Below, piece after piece: positions 30,274-44,236 of a stretch of 64,000 nucleotides of DNA. Within the stretch, counting starts at the first letter, position 1, and every line of letters starts with the position of its first letter. The stretch spans positions 82,949,772 through 83,013,771 of the forward strand of contig CM042160.1 in the NCBI GenBank assembly GCA_023376005.1. The letters are read 5' to 3'. The stretch comes from Doryteuthis pealeii. Its lineage: Eukaryota; Mollusca; Cephalopoda; Myopsida; Loliginidae. The translations under genes were made by a program, and so were the position numbers. The notes beneath the pieces were generated by a model. The model did no database searches, was not told the origin of the DNA, and saw only the letters and a program-made list of their open reading frames with translations.

Positions 30274-30400
30274 ATACAACACAACAACATATAGAAATAT
30301 TTTTGTAGATAATACAAAAATACTTTATACTGACAATAATATCAAAAAATTAAAAATCCTTGAAGCTATGTATATAAAATTTAGACAACCTACCTTTGAA

Positions 30401-30600
30401 ATAATGAAATTTATTGTGTACAGTGCTCAGGTGCACCACAACTCATCAAAGTCTCATGTCTAGTACACAGAATAATGTATTAGTGTCAGGAACATGAACA
30501 GTTTTCAGTAGTAATATGCATGTATGTGTGCGCGTGTGTGCATATGTATGTGGAGAGTGGCATCAGGTATAGTGTCGGAGGAAGCATGGAGGCTTTGAAA
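30401..30600 (-). mobile_element. LINE-X 3' UTR, single unit
   Basis: Counterpart of the six-unit array at 4,630-5,365. Only one 110-bp unit and a short upstream segment are present. Confidence 0.75.
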
Positions 30601-31002
30601 GAGGATACTTTAGACAAATGTATACTCATGTATCGTTTATATAGAATAGTTTATTATTATCAGGAAAATGAATAGTGTACAATAATAATGCAACGCTACT
30701 GTTTAAACAACATTTGTTGAATGAAGTTATTGTCATGTATGTATGTATGTGTGTGTGCAGTTCAGTTATGTGAATGTCAAAATCCAAATCTAATATCATT
30801 GAATTAAGATTTAATTTCTCAGTTCTAATAATTTTCATATGAATTTCATATCTAATTTCATGTTGAACATCTTGATGTCATCATCACATTAATTAATTAA
30901 AATCTTCGCCTTCATTCTAATCAGGGTGGAGACAAATGTTTTCTAAGAATTTCTGCATGGAAACAAGACCAAATTCTCGAGAATCTTACCAATGCTACTT
31001 AC
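30601..31002. other. Unclassified, no gene
   Basis: Counterpart of 5,366-5,699. Ends in the CTTAC target-site duplication. Confidence 0.6.
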
Positions 31003-31441
31003 TGTAGAAGTTATCCACCCTTGATGTTGTAGAAGTAATACAATACTTAATGTCACAGTAGGATTCCAACCACCATCGAGTTGGCAGACTAGGCAGCAAG
31101 CAAGCTGTAACTTAATACAGTCCATACATTGCTGCAAGCATAAAACAGGATGATGGATATTTATCTTGCACCAGATCGCAGTAAGATTCCAACCACCATC
31201 AAGTTGGCAGACTAGGCAGCAAGCAAGCTGTAACATGAAACAGAATGATGGATATTTATCAAGCACCAAATCCACACTGAAATTAGCAGCCAATCAGGAT
31301 CTGATCTTATCAGGAAATAAGATCACCCAGATGCAAGTATGGAATATTCTGAGCGCTATAAATACCAATTGCTTTAATTACAAATTCTGATTTATTTGTT
31401 GTTTCTCAATTCAACAATGCACTGACTCACAAAATTGAACA
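31003..31441. mobile_element. Solo LTR, A2 copy
   Basis: TGTAGAAG to GAACA, 439 bp, TSD CTTAC at 30,998-31,002 and 31,442-31,446, identical to A1, so insertion predates the duplication. CCAAT near 31,290 and TATAAATA near 31,360. Fewer 122-bp units than A1. Confidence 0.8.
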
Positions 31442-31446
31442 CTTAC

Positions 31447-33107
31447 AAAGATAGATCAATAAGTCTGTAGCCTGACTCATTGATCAATTGAATTTTGATC
31501 TGAACTTTACACAGTATAATATTCTGTCTATATGATTAAAGCGCATTGACAAGAAAGAAGATTATGTTGAAAAAATAAATTTCAGACATATACTACATGA
31601 ATTGCATTGTTATTTTTTTTTTTGTATTTATTTATTTAATTTTGTTTGGTTTTATTTATTTTTATTTTTTATGTGTTTTTCAGGATTTGATTTTTCTAAA
31701 AATGTAAAAATCAGAAACTGGAAAAAAATTTTTTGTGAAATTACTAAAGGTCAACTCCTTCCACTACATTTTGAATTGATAAAAAACTTGAAAAAAGAGG
31801 GGTTTTTTTTTAATAAAATAAGCAACTCACTATAAAATGAAGTTGCTAATGAATAAAGTGGTGAAAATTTCATTAAAATCGGACAATTCCCTGATTTTTG
31901 GTCATAGTTTGAAAATTTAGAAAAAAATTATTACCTCCCTTTGAGATCTTTGATCATACCTAATAAAATGTCTTACAGAATGTTGATATAAATTGTTAAA
32001 ATATTTTCATCTTTTTTTCCATTCAATGGGTCCTAACGTATGGTTGTTCCAAAAAAGAAGTATTGATCCAAGGGAGGTAACTATTCACATAATACCTACT
32101 TTTCTGTTACTTTATATTTTTATTGTCTGATTTGAATAAAAGTCTTTTGGGACTTGACAAGTCGATTCTTAAAAAAGGCCTGGCAACCAAACAATTGGAG
32201 TCCACGACTGGGGGCGGACATGTGGAGACGTAAATTACTATTAAATAACAATTACAGAGAAATTTTTTCAGTCAGGAATTTGTTAGTAATTTCCAGAAAT
32301 TAGTTAATTAGTAACTATTAAGAACGCCGCATATAATTATTGATTTATTTTCCTAAAATCAAATGTAGAAAGAAAGAGAAAAAATCTCCTGTATTAGGTT
32401 TGCTAGTTGAAGAATTATCAATAATAATCATGTTGATTTGAGAACTGTAAAAACATTTTTATCTTATTTTTAAGATGAAATTTTAAGATAATTTCAAAAC
32501 TTTTAGATTTAAAACTTTTTATAATTTGTATTTTTCTGACTATTGTCCTCATCTTTATTGTGGTAGTCATTAACACAACGGTTCAGACAATATCCTCCAA
32601 CCTTCCTCACATATTTCCTGTGTATCTGAGTATAGTAATGATCCAACCTGAGAAATCATTTTTAATAGTTTGACTGTTGATCAAACAAGTATCGAATATT
32701 TTTTTAAGATCTCCTTCAAAAGATGACATCATTGTTTTTTGAACATCTACCAATCAGACATTTTAGTGTTTGTTCTTGAGTTACCTTTGGTGAATGATGT
32801 AGCAAGAGGTGAAGTGAATTACCTGGTGAAGCTACAGAGATTGTAAGTTGTTACTGCTGACTCTTGGTAAACCTCCTGACACGTTCAGACAGTGAGGAGG
32901 CATAAAAGCCAAGTCAGTCTCTCTTAGGAGGAATTACTGTTTTCAGTCACCCCAGGCTGCTGGACCAAACAAACGAAATTTTAAAAAAATATTAGTCATA
33001 ACAGAAATAACAAGTTCTGTCATGAGAAAGGAAGGAAGACAAGACAAATATAATATGTACAAGGGGGTAATATTATATTATGGCTCAAGAGTGTAAAAGT
33101 TTATAAT
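31447..33107. repeat. R1 repeat and unclassified sequence, A2
   Basis: R1 at 31,670-32,290; AATAAAGATGAGGACAATAG tail (minus) at 32,537-32,640; the rest parallels 7.56-8.02 kb. No gene. Confidence 0.6.
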
Positions 33108-33825
33108 AATAATAATGAAATGTATTGTGTACAGTGCTCAGATGCACCACAACTCATCAAAATCTCATGTCAAGTACACAGAATAATGTATTAGTGTCAG
33201 GAACATGAACAGTGTACAGTAATAATATACATGTATGTGTACAGTGCTCAGGTGCACCACAACTTATCAAAGTCTCATGTCAAGTACACAGAATAATGTA
33301 TTAGTGTCAGGAACATGAACAGTTTACAGTAATTTTATACATGTATGTGTACAGTGCTCAGGTGCTCCACAACTCATCAAAGTCTTATGTCAAGTACACA
33401 GAATAATGTATTAGTATCAGGAACATCAGGTATAGTGTCGGTGGACTACAGGAAGCATGGAGACTTTGAAAGATTCAGTGTTTCGGCAGCCTACAACAGA
33501 TGCGGGCAGCTTATTCCATGCCTCCGCAATTCTGAGCATGAAAAAATGTTTCTGAAAGTCATGTGAGCAGTGCTGTTTTCTGACTTTGTAGGCATGCCCA
33601 CGTGTGTTAGAAATATGTAGATCAAAAAGGTGCTCAAGGTTGCTGTTATTAAGATGATTAATGACCTTATGAGTGCTTACTAGGTCAGTTGCCAGACACC
33701 GAAGTTTCAATGAATCCATTCCCAGGGCAGCGAAACATTCAGAGTATGGTAGATGCCTGATGGAAGGTATTCGTTTGGTTGCACATCTCTGTACAGTTTC
33801 TAGGAGGTTAATATTCTGAGCAAGA
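33108..33825 (-). pseudogene. LINE-X RT C-terminus and 3' UTR, best copy here
   Basis: The minus frame from about 33,822 reads NLLETVQRCATKRIP, IRHLPYSECFAALGMDSLK, TRGHAYKV, FFMLRIAEAWNKLPASVVG, ending HRHYT and stop at 33,426. These are thumb/C-terminal motifs of CR1/jockey-like reverse transcriptases. Three 110-bp 3' UTR units (33,131, 33,241 and 33,351), AATACATTTC and an (ATT)n tail follow to 33,108. The upstream end is cut by microsatellite. Open as far as it goes, but the catalytic domain is missing. Confidence 0.85.
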
Positions 33826-33900
33826 TATATCTATCTATCAATCTATCTCAGTCTATTTATATAAATATATATATATATATATGCCTGTCTGTCTGTCCCA

Positions 33901-33957
<57 letters not shown>

Positions 33958-33984
33958 TCAGTTTGTTCATATCTATCTCAGTCT

Positions 33985-34029
<45 letters not shown>

Positions 34030-34170
34030 TTATCTATCTATCTATCTCAGTCTGTTCATATCTATCTCTCTCTCTCAATCTCTTTCTCTCTCTATCTATC
34101 TTAGTCTGTTAATCTCCCCCTTTTCTCTCTCTATATATGTATATATATTATATATATATATATATATATA
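33826..34170. repeat. (TCTA)n, (TC)n and (TA)n cluster
   Basis: Alternating simple repeats, with a CAGTCTGTTCAT-type spacer repeated. The Ser/Leu/Ile frame is an artefact. Confidence 0.95.
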
Positions 34171-34675
34171 GCGAGAGTTGCCTAAGATCTCAGTCTGCCC
34201 TATTGTAACAGTGATGATGTGTCATACATATAGAAATAATTGTCGTATACTTATCTCATTTTCTTTGCTATGTGGAGAGGCTCGAATTTGATTGCTGAGC
34301 TGATGTGAGTTGATGCTGGCATTCTTTGATGTTTTACGTTCCAGACTAGTTGCTAAACTTTTATAGCTCAGTGGTCTTTGAATACAACAATATTAGGTAA
34401 CAATTCATGTACTTAACTTTGTTTCCAAGGGTGAAATATATTTGTAGTGTGTTCATTATTGTCTGTTTCTGTCTTCTAGGAGTCACCACTGGTGCTTCTG
34501 GTGTTGGTTTTAGTAGTCAGCACTATTCTCCTGGGCACGTTTGCCTTCGTCCCCTGTTGATCCTGTTCCGAGTTGGCACGTCCTGCCTCTCTTGTTGTCC
34601 GTACTGTTCACATCCGACCCTGTTGATTTTTAGGGTCTCACCCCCCACCCGAGTAAGGGGCAGATAACCCATATT
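34171..34675. other. A2-only unclassified sequence
   Basis: No A1 counterpart. Contains an 86-codon frame (34,407-34,667) with no recognised motif. I see no gene. Confidence 0.5.
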
Positions 34676-34910
34676 TCTCAATGTCGGTAGAGCTTCTGCC
34701 AAAGAACCACAAGGTTCAATACTGGCTCTTGTAAATTCAGCACATGACTAGCACAGCTTGAATCTGTGCAGTAATGTGTGGAGCTGATGGTAGGTGTGGC
34801 ATTCTACCTCAGATGCAAAAGCAATCTTCCTGGTCTAGCGCTAGTGAAAAGGGGATAGACTCCTTTACTGCCCAGCTGATACCAACAATAGGTCACTCTG
34901 CCGGCTTTGC
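34676..34910 (+). mobile_element. SINE S2 with tRNA-like head
   Basis: A-box-like (ATGTCGGTAGAGC, 34,681-34,693) and B-box-like (GGTTCAATACT, 34,713-34,723) at tRNA spacing, then CAGCACATGACTAGCACAGC. The tail GGGATAGACTCC...CTGATACC.ACAATAGG (34,854-34,895) also occurs inside the gypsy-like element at 15,150-15,190 and 41,810-41,850. Confidence 0.7.
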
Positions 34911-35164
34911 TATGCTACCAGGTTTACTAGTTGAAAAAAAAAAAAGAATTATCAATACTAATTATGTAGTCTTGAGAAATGTATAAATATTTTGATTTGA
35001 TTTCTAAGATAATTTCAAAACTTTTAGTGCTGAATAATTTTGTTCTTTCTGGTTATTTTAAAAGTTAAAATTTCTTAGTCGTAGGTAGGGCTGTTTTAAT
35101 CTGAATTAACTTTTTTAAAAGCAAGCAGTATCAAGGTAAAAAGTTTGTTTATTTTTTTACTAAT

Positions 35165-35494
35165 TGTAGAAGTTATCCCCCAGATATAGAAACAAAACAA
35201 TACTCACTGTCGCAGTGGGATTCTAACTACCATCGAGTTAGCAGACAAGAACAACATGCAAGCTGTAACTTAAATACAGTCCTTGCATGCTGCTGGCACA
35301 TTGCAGACTGAGGGCTGAAGAGTGGGTACTTATTTATATCTCTACTCACCCTGAATACCATCAGCCAATCAAAACCCAGGAAGTGAACTTGCCAGAGTTC
35401 ATAATGGAATAACTATATAAACCACCTGTCAACACTCTAGAGGTTGATTAGAGTTCAACTTGTAACAGAGCTGAATACTTGATGAAATCCAATA
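35165..35494. mobile_element. Diverged solo LTR of the 5.7-kb family
   Basis: Starts TGTAGAAGTTATCC like 5,700, includes the GCAGTGGGATTC..ACC and CAGCCAATCA segments and a TATATAAAC, and is flanked by CTAAT (35,160-35,164 and 35,495-35,499). It ends TA rather than CA, so one end base is mutated or the call is slightly off. One unit only. A2-specific block. Confidence 0.55.
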
Positions 35495-35499
35495 CTAAT

Positions 35500-37314
35500 A
35501 TATTTAATAATTGATTTGTTATCTATTTTTGTTTCTGTTTGTTTTCTATACCCTCCACCACAAAAGATCTTTGAAATAAGCTGATATAGATTTTACTTTT
35601 ATGTTCCTATTAAGAATTTTTATTAAACATATATAGAATTGGTTTATTTCTACTAGACAAGGGGAGATAACTCCTATGTTTTTACAAGGGTAATCACCAA
35701 AATGGGAAATTATTAATTTACAATAGGCAAAGATATGGAAGCCTACAAGTGTAAAAAAAATTCCTACAACAAAGTTACACTGTGTAGCTAAAACATGTAG
35801 GAAAAAATAACACAACAAGAATATGGGCACTAAACAGTTGTTTAGGTCCCAGACGAAAAATACGGATATTAGGAAAAAACGGGGATAACTTAGGTCCTTT
35901 TAATCTACTGTAAAGAAAAAGAACAATTGTTCATAATAATTTTTTAAATGTATAAAAATCTCGGAAAATATGTTGTGCAAACTGGCACTCTTAACAGGGA
36001 TGTCCCGGTTGTCTGGAGAGGAGGGTGAGTAAACATTAGCACCCCCCCCCAAAAAAAACCCCACTGAAGTTGGAAAGGAGCGGATGAGCTCTAGAGAAGC
36101 TAACCACCATCCACATTGACTGTAGTAGGATTGGCGGACATACTACACATCCGGCTCCCTGAACCTTGTCGTCAATCCATCTAGGACAAGGAAAAGTTTG
36201 TTACAAAACCACCACTGCTGAGCGGCTTTATATGATGCTGAGGAAAGATAGGGGAGTAAAGCCCCAAAAACAATTCAAAGCCAGAGTCCCCAAGATAGAA
36301 TAACGCTGAACCTCAGCACTACACAACAACTCCTGCGACACTACCATTTCCAAACTTGATTGGTTTCTTACCTTTCCTTTGGATCACAGCAGCAGTGTGG
36401 AGAGGGGGGATCTGCTGTTTAGGCAACAGTATATCCTCCATATCAACCCGCCCAGGCTATGTAGTCCCCCCCCCCATTTGGACGCTATGGAAATGCCAAC
36501 AACAATGTTGTGCAAAATTATTCATTTTTAAACTTCCATTTTGAGATGGATTAATTGATCTAGGCTTTAAATATCAACCTCAACATAATCACCTTCTAGA
36601 CGTTTTAAATTCACTATAGAAAATTTTTAAGTAAATACAAATAGGCCAATTGAATCAGAGATAATACTTTCTTTTTTTTTTCTTTTGCATCAATTCAAAA
36701 AAAGATTGTTTTTAAATCTAAAAAAAAAAACAAAAAAACACAAAAACATACTACAATAATTATTTTTTGAGTTTTAGTTAGGTAACTTTTAAATTTTCAA
36801 TTACCTTTATTCAGGTATTGATTTTTTATGCATTCTTCAGGATTTGATCTTTCTAAAAATGTAAACATTAGGGACTAGAGAATTCTTTCTTCAAATGACC
36901 AAAAGTTAAAAAACACCCTTACATTATTAATTGATAAAAAAACGTTTTTCAGTTTTTAAAAAATAAAATAAGCTATTAATTATAAAATTAAGTCATTAAT
37001 GAATAATTTGGTGGAAATTTCATTAAAATTGGATAATTCTGTGATTTTTGGTAATAGTTTGAAAATTTATAAAAATTTCTGGGGGGAATAATTGCCATAA
37101 ATCACGTATTTGAGATCTCTTTTGTAACGAAGCTAAGTTATCAAAGGGAGATAATTCCTCAATGAAAACTTTTAAGTTGCTTCCCTTGCCCTCATATTTA
37201 ATTACATACTTATTTGGTTCACAAAGACTTGTAAAGTAATTATACACTTACTTGAAGAAATGTTAGAAAATGGACAAACTGAAAATTTAAAAGCAAAAAA
37301 ACTATACAAATTGT
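35500..37314. other. Unclassified and R1-related sequence
   Basis: 35,500-36,095 has no A1 counterpart and no recognised feature. 36,100-36,600 parallels 9,615-10,150. 36,830-37,190 is a diverged R1. Frames here are short and unconvincing. Confidence 0.5.
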
Positions 37315-38500
37315 ACCGATGGTTGGTTGGTTGGTTGGTTGTTTGGATTTTACGGCATGCCAACACTTATTGGGTTATTTTATGCTGACGATGTTTTGTT
37401 TTATTCATTCTTGTTGGGTATTCAATTTTTGTCAAACTCATTTTTTCAAACACATTTTAAACTCATTTTCTAATCTATTTAACTCATAAATGGGAGCCAT
37501 TGCCTCCCTGGATCAGAGTGGACCTGGGAGTAATGGCAATAAAGGAATACTGATCACACTCCCCAGAGGTCCATTTTCTAATCTATTTAACTGTGACGGA
37601 GAACAAGTACCACCGTACTCATTTGAAAAAAGATTGAGAGTGTCTTGCCTGCCGGAGTTGAACTTGCGCCCTCCTGAATGCAAAGAAATGAGATTTAGGT
37701 GCTGGATGGACGTGAAGTGCAATTCAGGTGCCCGGATGTTGGGGCCTACACGCGTTTATCCGAATGCACAAGAATTGTGTACGGGCGCGAGGTTCGACTG
37801 ATGTGCCCAGATGATAAGGGGAAACAGCAGTATAAGTAGAAGTGGGGTGATGGCAGTAAGAGTGTTGTGACTTCAGCTGCTGGTAGACGACGACAGTGTT
37901 GTAGCCTGTGAATAAGGCGTTTGACTCCCTTCTTTTTGCCCCCCCCCCTCAACAAAGAACATTTACTTGAAACCCCATAATTGTGCAAAGAAACCAAACC
38001 AATCTTAAACAGACTGGAGATCGAAAGACTGATCATAAGCAGAACAAACAAATATTTATTTCCCCCCTCTATTTTTTTCCTTCTATAAAATGGGAGCCAT
38101 CGCTTCCCCAGATCAGAGTGGACCTGGGAGTAATGGCAATAAAGGAATACTCTACACTCCCCAGAGGTCCACTAGATGCAGTTTAACATCATACGCAGGA
38201 CACTAAAACCCTCAGCCACCGCCTTCTAGCACATATATGATAGAAAGGGTTGCAGTTTTGCCATAAGAGCAATACAGTCAGGACAATCATATAGGTGCTA
38301 GGGCTTGATGTGACCAGCTGATTGATCGGAGGGCTCACTCCAACCACCTGTCTAACCTAAGTAAGAATCAGAGTGTTGCATATCATGAACTGCTCAGCCA
38401 CCAGCATTCCGTCCTTAAGCATCACGGGTTACCATTCATGGTCAACAGTTGGCCCTCATTGGGGGGGGGGGTCTTACCCCTCTAGAGAGCTACAATTGGT
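37315..38500 (+). repeat. Dispersed repeat D, interrupted in A2
   Basis: 37,320-37,573 begins D. Its first 90 bases are repeated at 38,085-38,170 before the body continues to 38,500. The intervening 37,575-38,085 is A2-only, starts TGTGACGGAGAAC, and holds no recognisable gene. The direct repeat at the borders suggests an insertion plus local duplication. Confidence 0.6.
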
Positions 38501-41500
38501 GTATTCTACAGCTCCAGCTGAAAATTATATGGATTCATGGTATAAGAATTAGCTAGATGTTAATTTGTAGATAACACCTGTATTGTCGTAATGCATTAGG
38601 TTTTCCAAAAGAGAGTAACCTAACTTAGAATATTTGGTAGGGAAAAAGACAAGTCAATTAATACTATATAACATTTAATTATGCAACATACAAAGAGGGA
38701 ACCAAGTTCCTGTCCTAAACCACAAAAGATGTTCAAGGAACATGAAGAAACGTTTAAATAACAAAGGGGTGGAAACCACTATTTCTCAGGAGGTCTGGGA
38801 ACAAAGACAGACACCATTGATAGTTGCTGAGGATTGCTTCCAACAACGTGTTCATAAAAGAGAGAGATTTTAGGGTTCACTCTGTCATGTAACCAAAAAC
38901 AGATACATGACATCAGAATGTCCCCCCCCCCCCCTCAATGTGAAAAAAGAGAGACAATTTTATTTTGTCTCGCAACAATAGAAAAATGTAATTGTTGATC
39001 TTAATATTTGATTGATTGATTTTGACAAACATGACAACAAAGACGTTTCAGTTTATTTTATTTTCCATTGAATAAAATAAATAGAATTTGTATCTGGAAG
39101 GTTTAGATTTTAAATCAAAAAATTAAAAAAAATTAAACTATTTCTTTTTTTTATTATTTTTATTATTTTTCAGATTGTTGAGAATAACAATCTGAAAAAT
39201 AAAAATAATAAATAATTTTTCAACTTTACTCCTAGAGGCCGTAGCCTAACATATTCTACCATATGCTATATAACACTGAATCTTTATAGTGAAATGTAAA
39301 AACAAAACATTTCAGCTGTTGTAATCTCCAACTTTCTTCAGGTGTTCATTGTTACTGTCCTTTGTTTGGCCTCTAATCTAAATATGTAGCAGGAATAACG
39401 CTATTGTAGCCGTACAGCAGAATAAAAGAACCTGGTTGTGTGGGGGTGCCGAGAAGTTTAATTTTTTAGGTTTAAAGATGGCTGTGGTTATTTTTGGTGT
39501 GTGTTCCTAGGGTTTGCTTTTAATTCCATCTTAATTGGTGGTCACGCTGAAAAGAAAGGAATTCAAAGAACGAAAAGAAAGAGACAAAGACAGAAGGTGG
39601 TTTTAGGATTTAGGCTTTATTCATGGGTCATAGCCGCTACATGGCAAAGAAATATCTCCCTGGCCAGTAGAAGTGTCTTGTCCCAGATATGGCCTAAGTT
39701 CAAATGGCCGAGAGATTCTCTTGGAGGTCGGAAGTGGGCCCTTTTCCCCGTATATGCTCGAAGGGTTCTTCCGGTGTGAAGGCTCATGGGAGTTTGTTAT
39801 TTTTTATTTAAATTTTATTCTAATCTCCACAGTTGTGTCTTGCTCGCTTGTAACATGAAAAACACAATGTAAGAGTAACGTGGATACATGGCTTGATTCA
39901 GGTTTGCAGATGTATGAAAATTCGTGTGGACTCTTGGGCCAATAAAAGGACAGATTTTCTGAAGAAGCTGAGATTTTCGTGTTGGACCTGAAAAAACTAA
40001 GATAAGAGTCAATTAGTCCTCTGTGTTACCAACTTTACCACTTTCGCCTTTTATTTTCTGCCCCAGACATTAAAAGAAAAAAAACATTAGACAATATTAC
40101 AGTCCAATTTCTATGTATGAGCCCAGACCCTGAGTACAATATTCTAGATGAGGTTTTATGAGGGATTTAAATATTTTTAAAACAACATTTATCTCCCTTG
40201 AAATATTTCTAACCATTCAACCAATCATTCCATTTGAGCTCGATGCAATAGAAAAAATAGGATTGTCAATTTTAAATGACACTGAATCTGAACGAATTTA
40301 AAAAGATGTATGTCCATCTTTTTACGTTGTTCAGTTTCTGACCGCCATTCTTGGCCAGTTGAAAAGAACTTAAAGTTTAGTAAGTCCTGAAATCTAGAGT
40401 CCTATGGTAAGTATACTTTGGTTCCGATGTCCAAGAAGGTCCGAGCAGTAGTGAGCTAAGACCAGAATCAGGCCAGTATAAATACAACAACACCAGCAGC
40501 AGCACTGCCAGTGATTAGGTAAGAGGCTGACTTCGCTGGTCACATGGTAGTTGGCGAGTCTATATGTAAAAGTAGCCATCTGGCACACGCCTTATAACAA
40601 AAAATTCCAACATACGTCCCATTGAAAAATAAATGTTAATTGCAGCAAACTAAAAATTAATAAGACAATAAAAAGAAATCTAGAAAGGAGAAAATATTGT
40701 AATTCAAAAGTTTATTTTAACAACAAAAAAATAAAGAAAACTAGTGACTTTCATAATTTGTCCTTTATGCTACAGTTAACAATTTTAAGGCTCTAAGCTG
40801 AAAAAAATAAAGAAAAATATTACAAACTATAAAAAAAGGTTGTTACAGGGATTTCTACTCACAATTATAAAAGTAGGAAACGTGACAGTAAATAAATGTG
40901 TATCTGTGGCGAGCCGGAAGTTCTTACTTCAACGGACAGAAGTCGAATGACAAAAATAAGTAGTTTGCGCATGTGGACTGTGCACCTTAGTAAAAATAAG
41001 ATTTAAAATAAAATTTGTAAAATTCAACCAATCAGAGGCGTTCCCGCTTAAAAAGAAAAATTATCGAAAGGATCCTCGCTGATCCTACCTGATTACTATA
41101 AAGTCTCAGACTTTTTCATTTTCAAGCAGAAAGATCTCATTTGCCTAAGAGAATTCATGTCACCCTTTTTAAGAACATTTTGCTTACACGCTGAAGGTAT
41201 CTATCTATCTCTCTCTTTGAATAACCTATGGTCAGGAGTTGAGTCTCAAAAATGTTTAAGGCTAAAATGCCTTGAAAATTAATGAAGCTTCTTGCTTCTT
41301 ACAAATAAAATGGACAATATCGTCCTGTACAATGTGAAATAAAATAAAGGTTTGTTTTTCCAGCCGATATTGGCCAATAACTTTTCTTCTCTTCGGGTTA
41401 AGAAAAGAACTCTCTCAGAGAGCCAAAAATATACTATTTGGGTTTTCCAAATATATAAAAAACAATTCAAAATCTTCTTTTGAGAAGAAAATAATCCAAA

Positions 41501-41582
41501 CTTTGTGAGATTGAATGCAATAATTCCAGGAAAGACTATGATAAACTTTCTCTAGTTTTACCAATCTTCGTCTTATCCCTGG
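38501..41582. other. A2 counterpart of 11.5-14.9 kb
   Basis: Includes the 92-codon frame (39,501-39,779), an added segment at about 40,117-40,170, and an added segment with AACAACACCAGCAGCAGC near 40,483-40,505. The 459-bp stretch present in A1 is absent at 41,230. No gene. Confidence 0.5.
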
Positions 41583-42236
41583 TGTGGAGATAAAGGACGT
41601 CCGTTTAGAGGGACACTGGCAGCAAAGCACTGGTAACTTGGGGGATCCTATAAATAGCGAACCCCTCGTTCGTAGTAGTCTCATTCTGGCCAACAATATA
41701 TGGCGCTGCGGGCAGGATTCGAACCTGCGCGAGCATTGCCCATTGGAATTCGAATTCAAGTTGACGAGTCCATTTCCTATGACTCTAACCATTACACCAC
41801 AGCCAAGGGGATAGACTCCTTCACTGTGCTGGCTGATACCGACAATAGGCCACATTGCCAGTTTTACTTTTTTGAAGTCTCTAAATAGAGATCACCTGTT
41901 GACAGATGATAACAAGATGGCGACAGACCACGTTGATATGGAAGTGGAAGAAAACCAACACCCACCAGCGAGCCCAATTCTACGGCGTAGCACGAGGGCA
42001 ACACGACTGCCAAGACCACTGTCCCCAACAATGCGAGGACCGACGCATGATTACGTGGACTCATCCCGACAAGTGACCACAAAACAGGGGCATTGTGGTC
42101 ATAGAGGGGGGGGGGAAATGTGGAGATAGAGGACGTCCGTTTAGAGGGACACCGGTAGCAAAGCACCGGTAACTTGGGGGATCCTATAAATAGCGAACCC
42201 CTCGTTCGTAGTGGTCTCATTCTGGCCAACAATATA
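41583..42236 (+). mobile_element. Short gypsy-like element, A2 copy
   Basis: LTRs 41,583-41,700 and 42,119-42,236 (118 bp each), PBS from 41,701, a clear polypurine tract of A/G at 42,102-42,118, and the same Pol tail (41,872-42,129). Total 654 bp, identical in length to A1. Confidence 0.8.
41701..41803 (-). other. Full tRNA-like primer copy, A2
   Basis: As at 15,041-15,143, but the acceptor stem is fully paired here (GCTGTGG with CCGCAGC). The base that mismatches in A1 is complementary in A2. The variable arm has a G-U instead of G-C. The terminal CCA is retained. Confidence 0.7.
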
Positions 42237-42600
42237 CGGGGGTACAAAAATTTAACGTTGAAAATGTCAACAGAGACAACCTAAAACCCTTCAATCCCAA
42301 TCTTCTGTCTTCTGAATTTCACGCCCCTTTCCTGGGAACAGGAAACCAGCCTCGTTTCACAAAACCCCCCAAAAACAACCAATCACAGACCGACCTAAAG
42401 AATCCAAGAATTCTATGGGCGTTACCAGAGAAAGACAGAACCTTTACAAAAAAAAATAGGTTCGTATCTTTCACCGAATTAATACCATTTACAAAAATTT
42501 TAAAATAAACATTGAACTGCCTTCAACACATATTTCAAGTTTAAAAAAATTCTCAAAAATCTTTATATTCTAAAAATGCTAAAATTTGAATAAAGCTATT

Positions 42601-43616
42601 GGTAATTTATGAGGAAGTGCTTCCCGGTCTCCTGCCTCAGAAATTGCTACCCGGCGACTATTAAAATAACAACCCAGCTATGTCGTCTCGGTGGTGTTAC
42701 TTGAAAGAAAACAACCAACTTAGGGCGTTAAATGTATTTTAGAGGTGGGGGGGCTTCTCTTTTTTTGTCGTAATTCTTATTTATTTATCGTAATTTGTTT
42801 AGAAATTTATTTATAGAAATTTGTCATAATGTTACATAATCATTAGATACCTAATGATTATGACAGTAGTGTAGAAATCATTATGGCGATCAGTACAGCT
42901 GATGTCCTTGAGAGTGAGTGACAGCATTTGACCTCACTCTGACCTTGCGGTCTGGGGATGATCGTGAGAACTGGAAGGTGATAGAAAGCCCCCTTCCGGT
43001 TTAAGGATACTAAGTAAGTAACTTAGACAGTTAGAACTTAGAAGCGAAGCTAGCAAGATGTGAGCTGACTGCGCAGTTGTTTGGTCTGGGATTCTACGAA
43101 TAAAGTAACATCAAAAGTAAATTGAAGTCTTGTGTACTAAAAGCTATCAATGACACAAGGCTTCTGATAAGGAACGATCCCCAGCAGGAACCAGACCCGG
43201 AATCCCCAATAGAAGACCAGACGAAACCTTAGAAGATATACCAGATCCGGCCAGAAGAATAGACGACAGAGTAAGACGTAAGAAAGTATATAACATATAG
43301 ATATATAGTGCCGGTAAAAAGGCACTACGTTACAGTAATTCTTGTTTAGATATGAAGATGGATATCTATCTATCTATCTATCTACCTCAATTTGTTCATT
43401 TTTTACTTTGTTTATATATATATATCTATCCACCCATCTCCATTTGTTCATAAAGAGAAGCCCACCACACCCTCTAAAATACATTTAACGCCTTAAATTG
43501 GTTGTTTTCTTTCAAGTAACACCACTGAGATGACATAGCTAGGGACATTATTTTAATAGTCACCGGGTAGCAATTTCTGAGGCAGGAGACCGGGACGCAC
43601 TTCCTCATAAATTACC
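42601..43616. mobile_element. Long-TIR DNA transposon, A2 copy, with nested LTR
   Basis: Same ends and 8-bp TSD (AAGCTATT at 42,593-42,600 and 43,617-43,624) as A1. The nested 505-bp LTR is at 42,830-43,334. Both insertions predate the duplication. Confidence 0.8.
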
Positions 43617-44199
43617 AAGCTATTTACACACAGTTATATGATATCAAATATTCCCAACTAATACAAATTATTTATATGTAAAAAAATGGAAATTGGAAAT
43701 GAATCCGGCGATATGAGGAAGAATGAATAAAGAAAAGAAAGAATAGAATGGATAATAAAAGATGAATTTAATCAATATCACGAAACACATGTGGAAGTGA
43801 TATTGATTAAATTCATCTTTTATTATCCATTCTGTACTTTCTTTTCTTTATTCATTCTTCCTCAAATTATTTATATACAATTATATGGATATCAGGTAAT
43901 CATTTCTACCAAATAATAATCATTTGTTTACTCACAATTTTATGATTTCAAGTAATTAATGATAATAATAATCCTTCTTTAATAATAAATGACAATTTCA
44001 GTGTGTCTAAATTATTCCTTACTCTGAGGATTGAGTTATGTTTGAAAAAAATTCCATTTTAATTGGTTCTAATTAGTCGTAATTTGCAATTAAGTAAAAA
44101 AACTGAGCCATCTCTTACTTTACATTCTGCCTATCACTTTCTTCCCCTCTATGTATATCTTGATTACTTCCTCGTTATATATGTTCGTTTCTCTGGGAG

Positions 44200-44236
<37 letters not shown>

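Noticed and set aside
37490..37801. 103-codon plus frame
   Set aside because: Begins inside dispersed repeat D and crosses its internal junction; no domain recognised.
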